36,255 bases of DNA. It comes from Candidatus Methanomethylophilus sp. UBA78 (GTDB lineage Archaea > Thermoplasmatota > Thermoplasmata > Methanomassiliicoccales > Methanomethylophilaceae). The stretch is from positions 84,318 to 120,572 of the forward strand of contig DARY01000027.1 in assembly GCA_002503545.1 (NCBI GenBank). The letters run 5' to 3'. Under the pieces are notes generated by a model. The model was not told the origin of the DNA. It did no database searches and saw only the letters and a program-made list of their open reading frames with translations. This document shows positions 25,965 through 33,249 of the stretch, piece by piece; positions within the stretch are counted from its first letter, which is position 1, and each line of letters starts with the position of its first letter. A program made the translations under genes and the position numbers.

Positions 25965-27239
25965 ATGACACTGTCTCCGGCAGGATACCGCCAGCGTCTG
26001 GTGGATGGCCGCATAAAGTCTATGTTGGACATATTCGGTGCGGTATGCGTGGAAGGTCCGAAATGGTGCGGGAAAACCTGGACCTCGCTCAACGCTTCCG
26101 AGAGTGTTTTCAGTGTCGGCGATCCTTCCGGCAATTTTCAGAACAGGAGACTCGCGGAGATCGATGTGTACGCCGCTTTCGAAGGCAAGGAACCTCACCT
26201 CATCGATGAATGGCAGGAGGTTCCATCGATATGGGATGCCGCCCGCTACGAGGTCGACCGCTCGGACAGGAAGGGGAGGTTCATCCTGACGGGCTCTTCG
26301 ACCCCGGTCTTCAAAGGAATCATGCACAGCGGTGCCGGACGCATAGGGGCCGTCCGCATGCGTACGATGTCCCTTTTCGAATCGGGGGATTCGGAGGGCA
26401 AGGTGTCCCTCGGAGCCCTGTTCGACGGCACTCAGGGTACCGCATTGCCCGACCGCGAGGTCCCCCTCAAGAGGCTGATCTACTTGACCGTCCGCGGAGG
26501 TTGGCCGTCCACCGTCTCGATGGACGAAGGTGCGGCGACCAAGGTATTGAAATCGTATCTGGAGAAGGCCGTGGACGATGCATCCGTTTTCGAGGGGAGG
26601 ACCCGCGACCGGAGCAAAGTCGCGATGTTGGTGCGCTCGCTCGCCCGCAACGAATCCACCTATGTCTCCGCCGCACGCATCGCAAGGGACATCTCTGATA
26701 CGGAGGACGGATCCATCTCCACGGCGACCGTGGCGGAGTACGGAGACATACTGTCCCGGATGTTCCTGACCGAGGATCAGCCCTCTTTTAACATGAACTT
26801 CCGTTCTTCGGCCAGGGTGGGGAAGTCTCCGAAGCGCCATCTGACCGACCCGGCCCTGGCGGTCGCCGCCCTGGGCATGAGCGGGGAATCCCTCTACAGG
26901 GACCTGGAGACCTACGGGTTCATGTTCGAGGCCATGTGCGAGAGGGACCTGGACGTCTACGCTTCGGCATACGGGGGAAGGCTGATGCAGTACCGGGACT
27001 CTGGAGGTTTGGAGGCTGATGCGGTGGTCGAGATGCCCGACGGGAGATGGGGTGCGTTCGAGATCAAACTCGGTACGAACCAGATCGATTCCGCCGCCGA
27101 GAACCTCCTGAAGCTGGCCGCGAGGGCTCCGGAAGGGAGGGAGCCGGCCCTGCTCTGCGTCATATGCGGCACCTCTTCGTACGCATACCGCCGCGAGGAC
27201 GGGGTCTACGTCGTACCGCCGACCCTTCTCAGGAACTGA
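25965..27239 (+). CDS. AAA family ATPase with DUF4143 domain
   Basis: The 424-residue protein belongs to the large archaeal/bacterial ATP-binding family with C-terminal DUF4143. Walker A is GPKWCGKTWT and Walker B is HLIDEWQEVP, followed by RFILTGSSTPV as sensor 1. The second half (FMFEAMCERDLDVYA and EADAVVEMPDGRWGAFEIKLGTNQ) is the DUF4143 part with a nuclease-like D...E.K core. Genes of this family are mobile, scattered and often many per genome, with no firm function. It stands alone with an AT-rich promoter unlike its surroundings. Confidence 0.9.
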   Translation: MTLSPAGYRQRLVDGRIKSMLDIFGAVCVEGPKWCGKTWTSLNASESVFSVGDPSGNFQNRRLAEIDVYAAFEGKEPHLIDEWQEVPSIWDAARYEVDRSDRKGRFILTGSSTPVFKGIMHSGAGRIGAVRMRTMSLFESGDSEGKVSLGALFDGTQGTALPDREVPLKRLIYLTVRGGWPSTVSMDEGAATKVLKSYLEKAVDDASVFEGRTRDRSKVAMLVRSLARNESTYVSAARIARDISDTEDGSISTATVAEYGDILSRMFLTEDQPSFNMNFRSSARVGKSPKRHLTDPALAVAALGMSGESLYRDLETYGFMFEAMCERDLDVYASAYGGRLMQYRDSGGLEADAVVEMPDGRWGAFEIKLGTNQIDSAAENLLKLAARAPEGREPALLCVICGTSSYAYRREDGVYVVPPTLLRN

Positions 27240-27259
27240 TTCTACGGGCGACTCGGTGT

Positions 27260-27277
27260 CCGCGATCTTAATCGCGG
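27260..27277 (+). terminator. Hairpin after the DUF4143 ATPase gene
   Basis: CCGCGAT (27260-27266) and ATCGCGG (27271-27277) form a 7-bp stem with loop CTTA, about 20 bases after the stop. One copy of the ATGTGCCAGA motif follows at 27280-27289. Confidence 0.4.
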
Positions 27278-27379
27278 GTATGTGCCAGACGGCGATATGT
27301 AACGGATACGGGCCTGGAATGTCAGCGGGTTCAATCTACGAACAGATGGACACCGCACCTTTTCCGTGGGTATCACTCT

Positions 27380-27394
27380 GATGTTCTGAACATC
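27380..27394. promoter_or_regulatory. Inverted repeat upstream of the first binding-protein gene
   Basis: GATGTTCTGAACATC is a 7-bp inverted repeat around a single T, 82 bases before the ATG at 27477. It differs from the TTGGA palindrome, which is absent here, so this importer may answer to another regulator. Confidence 0.45.
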
Positions 27395-27476
27395 CTTTTA
27401 AGTAACACGATTTTTACCAAAAGTAAGCAAAACATTATTACCAGCATGCGCATGCCAAATCCGATTTGTGATCTAA

Positions 27477-28595
27477 ATGGCAGTCAATACGAAAATCATC
27501 ACGGCGGTGCTCCTCGCCTCCGCCGTCATATTGGGATGTGTGACCGTAAGCGATTCCTCGGATGCTGATACTGGTTTCACAGTGACGGATTCCACAGGGA
27601 AGGACTTCTTATATTCGGCTCCCTCGGAACACATAATCGTGACCGGTTATGCGGTAACGCTCACACTGATAGACGCAGGAATGGCTGGCAAGATATACGC
27701 CGTCGATCAGTACGGTGCCGATGCTTTCAAAGACCGCGGCATCGAACTTCCCTCGCGCGTCTGGACCACGACGTATGGGGATACGTCGGCACTCAAGTCC
27801 AACATAGTGCATGCGGCCGAGGAAGGTTTCGACAAATTGACTGACACGATCATATTGACAACATACAAGACAGATTTCGTGGGTTCGGACGGCAACGGCG
27901 GATTGCGTTCCGAGCTCATGGATGCGGAAGTCGGATTCAAACTCGTCCCCTTCTACGGGAGCATAGTGGATTACAATGCGATCGTCAGCTGCGTCGACGA
28001 TATCGAGCGGATTTCCGGGAGCACGGCCGGCCTCACGGAACATATGGTTTCCGTATACGACAGCGTGACGGCCGCCGTATCGTCCGAAGATAAGAAGGAT
28101 GCCATATTCATCAGGTATTCCAGTAGCAGCGGATGGGGCATTGGGGTTTCTGGCTCTATCGCGGTGGCACTGATCGAAGCGGCAGGCGGAAGGAACATCG
28201 GGAGTTCCGCAGGCACGAACACGGTTTACAATCAGGCGAAAATTGTGGAACTCCTTTCCAATCATCCGGACGCCCTGATACTCCTCGACAGCCCCTATTT
28301 CGATACTTACGGCGGCACGTTCGAGAATTTCGTATCCGATGTGATGGGCGGAGAGCAGGGCAGTCACGGCCTCGTGAAGGTGCAGAAGACCTGGAACAAT
28401 TACGATCCCGGGGCCGCAGACGGTCTTCTGGCCATAGCGCACGTAATGCATCCCGGTGCTGTGGACGGTACTCTGGAAGCGTACTACGTCGACGGGAACG
28501 GTGACAGCGACAACGCTCTGCTGTACATCGGCATATGTGCGGCCGCCTTGGCCGTCATCGTTGGGATAGTGTTATTTATCCGTTCGAGGAACTGA
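27477..28595 (+). CDS. FecB/BtuF-type substrate-binding protein, membrane anchored
   Basis: The 372-residue protein has an N-terminal signal helix (ITAVLLASAVILGCVTV), then a TroA/FecB-like binding fold: FTVTDSTGKDFLYSAP, EHIIVTGYAVTLTLIDAG, AVDQYGADAF, IEAAGGRNIG and LSNHPDALILLDSPYF. The C-terminus has a second helix (LLYIGICAAALAVIVGIVLFIR), as in other archaeal surface binding proteins. It should capture an iron-siderophore, heme or corrinoid outside the cell and pass it to the permease 12 bases downstream. The ligand cannot be told. Codon use is more relaxed than in the neighbouring genes. Confidence 0.9.
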   Translation: MAVNTKIITAVLLASAVILGCVTVSDSSDADTGFTVTDSTGKDFLYSAPSEHIIVTGYAVTLTLIDAGMAGKIYAVDQYGADAFKDRGIELPSRVWTTTYGDTSALKSNIVHAAEEGFDKLTDTIILTTYKTDFVGSDGNGGLRSELMDAEVGFKLVPFYGSIVDYNAIVSCVDDIERISGSTAGLTEHMVSVYDSVTAAVSSEDKKDAIFIRYSSSSGWGIGVSGSIAVALIEAAGGRNIGSSAGTNTVYNQAKIVELLSNHPDALILLDSPYFDTYGGTFENFVSDVMGGEQGSHGLVKVQKTWNNYDPGAADGLLAIAHVMHPGAVDGTLEAYYVDGNGDSDNALLYIGICAAALAVIVGIVLFIRSRN

Positions 28596-28607
28596 CGGTA
28601 CGGTGAC

Positions 28608-29630
28608 ATGTCGAGGATACCAGGCAAGAGGGGCAGGATTCTGATATGCGCAGCAGCGGTTTCAGTCATATTGGTACTTGCAGTTCTCTACGACCTCACC
28701 TGGGCCACCTACCGCATATCGTTCGGCGAGGTGTTCGACGTCATCGCAGGCAACGGCACGTGGGGGAACAGAATCCTTGTCAAGGATAACGCCCAGAGGG
28801 TCCTTACCGGGGCCTTGGTGGGGGCCGGACTGGCCGCATGCGGATGCGTCATGCAGGCCCTCTTCCGCAACCCCATGGCCTCCCCGTACATACTGGGTCT
28901 TTCCTCGGGGGCATCCCTCGGCGCCGCCGTCGGACTCCTGTTCACGATACCTTTCATACCCGTGGCGGTCGCCACGCCAATCCTGGCGTTCGTCACATGT
29001 CTTGCGACCATGTTCATAGTCTACGGAATCGCCCATGTGGGAGGTTCCTCCCACACGGAGACCCTCCTGCTCACGGGCATAGCGGTCTCGGCCATGATGT
29101 CGGCCGTAGTCTCCTTCCTCACCTTCATAGCCGGGGACAAGATGGAGGACATAGTGTTCTGGGGTATGGGCAGTCTGGAACGTGCGGAGTGGGCGGACAT
29201 AGCCGTAATCACCCCCATGGTCGCAGCGGGCATAGCGGTCATGGCATGCTATTCGAAAAGCCTGAACGCCATCATGATCGGGGACTCCCATGCGATGGAC
29301 CTCGGCATAGAGGTCGGCAAGACGCGTCTTATACTGCTCCTCGCATCCACATTGGTGACGGCAGCCGCGGTGGCTTTCGTAGGGGCCATAGGCTTCGTCG
29401 GTCTGATCATCCCTCATATCTTCCGCATAATCCTAGGTCCGGACAACCGTCTGCTTCTCCCCATGAGCGCTTTCGGAGGAGCGGCCTTCCTGATATTATG
29501 CGATTATCTGGCACATATGGTGACACCAGGATACGGCGTACTCCCTATCGGCGTCCTGACGGCCTTGGTGGGCGCACCCTATTTCATCTACCTCCTGAGA
29601 AGGAGGAGGAACGAGGTGGGATGGTCATGA
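28608..29630 (+). CDS. FecCD/BtuC-type importer permease
   Basis: This is a 340-residue permease with about ten membrane helices of the BtuC/FecCD family. Diagnostic stretches are RVLTGALVGAGLAACGCVMQALFRNPMASPYILGLSSGASLGA, VAFVGAIGFVGLIIPHI, and PGYGVLPIGVLTALVGAPYFIYLLRR. It works with the binding protein before it and the ATPase after it, whose ATG overlaps its stop (ATGA). Two copies of the permease are expected in the complex. Confidence 0.95.
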   Translation: MSRIPGKRGRILICAAAVSVILVLAVLYDLTWATYRISFGEVFDVIAGNGTWGNRILVKDNAQRVLTGALVGAGLAACGCVMQALFRNPMASPYILGLSSGASLGAAVGLLFTIPFIPVAVATPILAFVTCLATMFIVYGIAHVGGSSHTETLLLTGIAVSAMMSAVVSFLTFIAGDKMEDIVFWGMGSLERAEWADIAVITPMVAAGIAVMACYSKSLNAIMIGDSHAMDLGIEVGKTRLILLLASTLVTAAAVAFVGAIGFVGLIIPHIFRIILGPDNRLLLPMSAFGGAAFLILCDYLAHMVTPGYGVLPIGVLTALVGAPYFIYLLRRRRNEVGWS

Positions 29631-30409
29631 CCCTGGAAGTGCGCGACCTGGAGTTCAGATACAGGGAGAGGCCTGTTCTGGACGGGGCATCGCTGGAGAT
29701 CGGGGAAGGGGAGGTGTTCGGCATACTGGGACCCAACGGATGCGGTAAGACGACCCTTCTCAAGAACCTGAACCGCAATCTCAGGCCCAGTGCCGGGTCG
29801 GTCATAATCGATGGGCAGGATGTCTCGGAGATGGCGAAGAAGGACATAGCGCAGATGGTCGCCGCCGTGCCCCAGGCCAACGAGATAAGATTCGCATTCA
29901 CCGTGAGAGAGATAGTGGCGATGGGCAGGATGCCCTTCCAGAGGTATTTCGAAGGGGAGAGCGGGTTCGACATGCAGATCGTGGACCAGGCACTGAAGGA
30001 TGTGGGTCTTTACGATATGAGGGACTTCCACATCAACGAGATGAGCGGCGGGGAGAGGCAGAGGGTGATAATAGCTAGGGCCCTTGCGCAGACCCCCAAG
30101 TACCTGCTGATGGACGAACCGACCAATCATCTAGATGTGAATATGCAGTTCGAAGTTCTGGATCTCGTGCACAGGCTTTCCAGGGAGAAAGGGCTGACCG
30201 TGGTCATCGTCTCGCACGATCTTCCGATGGCATCACGTTACTGCGACAGGATCGCTTTAATCAATGAACATAAAGTGATGTGCTGCGGAACCCCGGAGGA
30301 GGTTCTGACGCCGGAGAATATGAGGGCCGTGTTCAATGTCGATGCCGAACTCTCGGTGGATTCAAAGACCGGGAAGCATACGGTGCTTCTCCACGGTGTG
30401 TCGTATTGA
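29627..30409 (+). CDS. FecE/BtuD-type importer ATPase
   Basis: The 260-residue protein has Walker A GPNGCGKTT (35-43), signature EMSGGERQRVIIARAL, Walker B YLLMDEPTNHLD and switch VSHDLPMA. FTVREIVAMGRMPF marks the FecE group. The start is ATG 29627, overlapping the permease stop, with GAGGTG at proper distance; ATG 29621 is possible. It completes a three-gene importer (binding protein, permease, ATPase). Confidence 0.94.
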   Translation: MTLEVRDLEFRYRERPVLDGASLEIGEGEVFGILGPNGCGKTTLLKNLNRNLRPSAGSVIIDGQDVSEMAKKDIAQMVAAVPQANEIRFAFTVREIVAMGRMPFQRYFEGESGFDMQIVDQALKDVGLYDMRDFHINEMSGGERQRVIIARALAQTPKYLLMDEPTNHLDVNMQFEVLDLVHRLSREKGLTVVIVSHDLPMASRYCDRIALINEHKVMCCGTPEEVLTPENMRAVFNVDAELSVDSKTGKHTVLLHGVSY

Positions 30410-30449
30410 AACCCATATATCTGTTTCAGAAACCCAGATATCTGTTTCA
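30408..30449. repeat. Tandem pair of 21-bp repeats
   Basis: Two head-to-tail copies (30408-30428, 30429-30449) differ at one base. They start within the ATPase stop codon. Each copy contains GAAACCCA and TCTGTTTCA. This is a recent small duplication between the gene and the tRNA; no function is evident. Confidence 0.8.
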
Positions 30450-30490
30450 GATGATGGAACGGCGGCCTCATTTTTCAGTTGATGACAAAT

Positions 30491-30566
30491 TGGCGTCCCG
30501 GCCGGAATTCGAATCCGGGTCGAGGCCTCGACAGGGCCTCATGATAGGCCACTACACTACCGGGAC
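30491..30566 (-). tRNA. tRNA-Asp (GTC)
   Basis: On the minus strand the 76 bases fold as a full tRNA. The acceptor stem is GTCCCGG with CCGGGAC, followed by discriminator G and an encoded CCA. The D-arm has TAGTGTAGTGG. The anticodon stem AGGCC/GGCCT holds loop CTGTCGA with anticodon GTC. The T-arm has TTCGAAT between CCGGA and TCCGG. No intron is seen. Confidence 0.95.
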
Positions 30567-30587
30567 AGTATTTCCTCCTTAATGGGA

Positions 30588-30600
30588 TTTAATATATAAT
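30588..30600 (-). promoter_or_regulatory. TATA box of tRNA-Asp
   Basis: On the minus strand ATTATATATTAAA lies about 22-34 bases before the tRNA 5' end, a typical archaeal promoter distance. Confidence 0.6.
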
Positions 30601-30673
30601 CCTTACTGGGACTGTCTCGGAAATCGTTTTTCGAAAAGATGCCGCAACGACGCCGGTGCAGCGTATTCATATG

Positions 30674-30690
30674 TTGGATGTATAATCCAA
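30674..30690. promoter_or_regulatory. 17-bp operator, distal copy, before the dockerin binding protein
   Basis: TTGGATGTATAATCCAA has the same 17 bases as the site between the cobN genes. It lies just upstream of the TATA-like TTTAAAT (30694-30700). Confidence 0.88.
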
Positions 30691-30705
30691 GCATTTAAAT
30701 GCAAG

Positions 30706-30722
30706 TTGGATATATGTTCCAA
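30706..30722. promoter_or_regulatory. 17-bp operator, proximal copy, before the dockerin binding protein
   Basis: TTGGATATATGTTCCAA has perfect half-sites. It starts 32 bases after the distal copy, about three DNA turns, so both could be bound on one face. It covers the expected transcription start; the ATG is at 30739. Confidence 0.88.
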
Positions 30723-30738
30723 CTAAACAGGTGATGAA

Positions 30739-32112
30739 ATGGAAAGGAAATCGACTGTGATGATAGCCGCAGTGGCAGTGGCCGTCGCCGTAATAGCCGC
30801 CGGGGCCTTCGTCGTCCTCAACGGCGGCGGTAACGATGCAGGCAGGAATGCAACCATCGCATCCGAACTGCAGATACGCGGGAACGCCAACGACGATTAC
30901 ACCATCGACGGTGAGGACATGGCGATCCTGGAGGACATAATCGCCGGCGGTAAATCCAAGGAGGATTATCCTCTCGCCGACGTGAACGGCGATGGAAACG
31001 TCGATGAGACAGATGTTTCCCTGCTTAAGGACCTCATCGACAGGAAGAGCGGGACCAGCGTGTACGTGATCTGTCTCGACAGGGACGGGAACACGACCTC
31101 CGTGGAGGTAACTTATCCGCTCAGGAACGTGGTGCCTTACGGAACGAACATGCAGCTCCCCCTGCTTTACGCGAACGGCGGACAGTACGTGGCGGGCTAT
31201 TTCGTCAGCAGCTACGGTGTCGCAGAGGCCTCCATCGCCGCCAGCGCCGTCGATCTCGAGGGTAACCAGAGGTCTATATCCGACGCCTCCTGGTCCAAGT
31301 TCACCGCCCTGGACGGCAGCACCGAGGGCGGTCTGGGGGCGATCCTCGTCGACTACTCAGGTATATCGCAGATCACCGACAAGCGCATGGGGGACCTGGA
31401 GGAGGCCGGCATACCGATGATATGCTACGAATCCGCCGATGCCACCGCGGAGATAACGACCGTCCTCACCCTCGGATTCCTTCTGGGCGGGGACTGCGAG
31501 ACCATGGGCGTGGAATACGCTCAGACCGCTTGGAACATAGTCGGGGAGATCAAGGATAAACTCGGGGACGTGGAGGAGAAGGACCGCATGCACTACATCT
31601 GCTGCACGATGTACATCTACGTGTGCGGGGAGAGCTCCTCCTTCAACACGAGTGCAACCACTGCCGGAGGCATCTCATATGCATCCGTCAATCCCGAGTT
31701 CGCCTCCAAATATACCAAGAACTCCACTAAGATGATGAGCACGGACGCCCTGTCCAACTTCACCGATGCGGACATAATCATAAACAACCGCTCCATGGAC
31801 TGGGGGCTGACCGCGGACGACATGAAATCCCTGATCATCGACACGTGGGACCACGACAACGGCGGCGTGTCCTCCACGGTGTATTTCGCCAAGTTCCTGG
31901 ACAGGCTCGTCTACATCGACAACCTGCTCCCCGGGGCCGTGAAGCTCGCTTACATGGCGCATGCGATGTACGGGGACATATTCTCGATGGAGTGGGCGGA
32001 CGGGGTCCTTCAGACCTACATCGGCATGGGGACCCTGCCCCTGAAGGGTCAGACCGCCGACACGGTGCTCGCATACATCGATGTGGACGTCTACAACGCC
32101 GCGGTCGCCTGA
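30739..32112 (+). CDS. Dockerin-containing substrate-binding protein of a FecB-type importer
   Basis: The 457-residue protein has an N-terminal signal/anchor helix (residues 7-27), then a type I dockerin-like domain (46-101) with two calcium-loop repeats: GNANDDYTIDGEDMAIL and ADVNGDGNVDETDVSLL. The rest is a FecB/TroA-like binding fold with a GAILVDYSGISQITDKR and IPMICYESADATAEI core. Dockerins bind cohesins or calcium, so the protein could be tethered to another surface protein. Two operators in front place it in the regulon with the chelatases and Nif-like genes. Two permease genes follow. The ligand is unknown, and a corrinoid or metal-tetrapyrrole is a reasonable guess. Confidence 0.9.
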   Translation: MERKSTVMIAAVAVAVAVIAAGAFVVLNGGGNDAGRNATIASELQIRGNANDDYTIDGEDMAILEDIIAGGKSKEDYPLADVNGDGNVDETDVSLLKDLIDRKSGTSVYVICLDRDGNTTSVEVTYPLRNVVPYGTNMQLPLLYANGGQYVAGYFVSSYGVAEASIAASAVDLEGNQRSISDASWSKFTALDGSTEGGLGAILVDYSGISQITDKRMGDLEEAGIPMICYESADATAEITTVLTLGFLLGGDCETMGVEYAQTAWNIVGEIKDKLGDVEEKDRMHYICCTMYIYVCGESSSFNTSATTAGGISYASVNPEFASKYTKNSTKMMSTDALSNFTDADIIINNRSMDWGLTADDMKSLIIDTWDHDNGGVSSTVYFAKFLDRLVYIDNLLPGAVKLAYMAHAMYGDIFSMEWADGVLQTYIGMGTLPLKGQTADTVLAYIDVDVYNAAVA

Positions 32113-32122
32113 GATCCCTCAA

Positions 32123-32141
32123 GCGGGGGCTCCGCCCCCGC
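32123..32141 (+). terminator. GC-rich hairpin between binding protein and permease genes
   Basis: GCGGGGG (32123-32129) pairs with CCCCCGC (32135-32141), and one more C-G pair leaves a 3-base loop. It has no T-run. Sitting in the 45-base gap, it may stop part of the transcription or protect the upstream mRNA, so that more binding protein than permease is made. Confidence 0.5.
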
Positions 32142-32157
32142 GAACCACCGTGATACG

Positions 32158-33249
32158 ATGGCATCCGACGGCGAAGGTCCGACCAAAGGCGAGTTCATCG
32201 CCGAATACCATCATCTCGTCTTCAGGAGGGTCCTGCTCCTCTCGGTATGCGTCGCGGGCATAGTCCTGTTCGTAGGGCTGTTCTCGCTCTCCGCATACGA
32301 AGGCGTGTCCCTCTCGGACACCTACCGCATAATATGGGACCACATCTGCGGGAACGAGTACGAGAAGAGGACCCTGTTCTGGTGGGCCGACAGGTACATC
32401 TGGAACACCGCGGTCCCGCACGCCCTGGTGGCCATAGTCGCAGGGGCGTCCCTCGCCGTCTGCGGTGCCCTCATGCAGGCCCTGATGGGTAACCCTCTGG
32501 CCGACCCCTACTCCACCGGGATATCCTCCGGGGCGTGCCTCGGTGCGGTGGCGGCCATCGTGGTGGGGGTCTCCTTCTCCAGCGTCACCGGGGAGATGGG
32601 TATAGTGGCCAACGCTTTCCTGGGGGCCATGGTTCCGGCTGTCGTGATAATCCTGATATCGGAGAGGGTCCGCATGACTCCGGCCACCCTCATACTTCTG
32701 GGGACCGCGATATCGTACTTCTTCAATTCCATGGTGACCTACATCATGGTCACGACCGATGCGGACACCCTCAAGAGTGCGTACCTGTGGCAGGTGGGAA
32801 GTCTCGACGGCACCTCCTGGTCGTCGGTCCCGCTGATGCTGGCCGTGACCGCGGTCGGTTCGGTTTTCGTGATACTGGCTACCCGGAAGCTCAACGTGAT
32901 GTCGCTGGGAGAGAACAGCGCCGTAAGCCTGGGCATAGATGTGCAGAGGTTCCGCATACTGTGTCTGGCACTTATGGCTATTATGACTGCCGCCGTGGTC
33001 TCCTACGTCGGCACGATCGGGTTCGTGGGGTTGGTGGCCCCGCATATCGTCAGGATCGTCACAGGTTCCGACAACAAGTTCGTCGTACCGATATCCATGG
33101 CGGTCGGAGCGCTCCTGATACTGTTCGCAGACTATCTGGCGTATCAGCTTTCCAACATACCGGTCGGTGTGATAATGAGCCTGATCGGGAGTCCCGTGTT
33201 CTTCGCACTCATAGTGGTCCAGAGCAAGAGGTCGGGGGCGATGTACTGA
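32158..33249 (+). CDS. FecCD/BtuC-type importer permease, first of two
   Basis: The product has 363 residues and about ten helices. A charged N-terminal stretch (SDGEGPTKGEFIAEYHHL) precedes helix 1. Family blocks are AVPHALVAIVAGASLAVCGALMQALMGNPLADPYSTGISSGA, VVSYVGTIGFVGLVAPHIVRIV and LSNIPVGVIMSLIGSPVFF. It starts after the hairpin behind the binding-protein gene. Its stop overlaps the start region of the next permease (TGACG), so a FepD/FepG-like heterodimer is likely. Confidence 0.94.
   Translation: MASDGEGPTKGEFIAEYHHLVFRRVLLLSVCVAGIVLFVGLFSLSAYEGVSLSDTYRIIWDHICGNEYEKRTLFWWADRYIWNTAVPHALVAIVAGASLAVCGALMQALMGNPLADPYSTGISSGACLGAVAAIVVGVSFSSVTGEMGIVANAFLGAMVPAVVIILISERVRMTPATLILLGTAISYFFNSMVTYIMVTTDADTLKSAYLWQVGSLDGTSWSSVPLMLAVTAVGSVFVILATRKLNVMSLGENSAVSLGIDVQRFRILCLALMAIMTAAVVSYVGTIGFVGLVAPHIVRIVTGSDNKFVVPISMAVGALLILFADYLAYQLSNIPVGVIMSLIGSPVFFALIVVQSKRSGAMY

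Noticed and set aside
30408..30449. Tandem repeats considered as a CRISPR start.
   Set aside because: The copies are directly adjacent with no spacer, and no cas gene is present.
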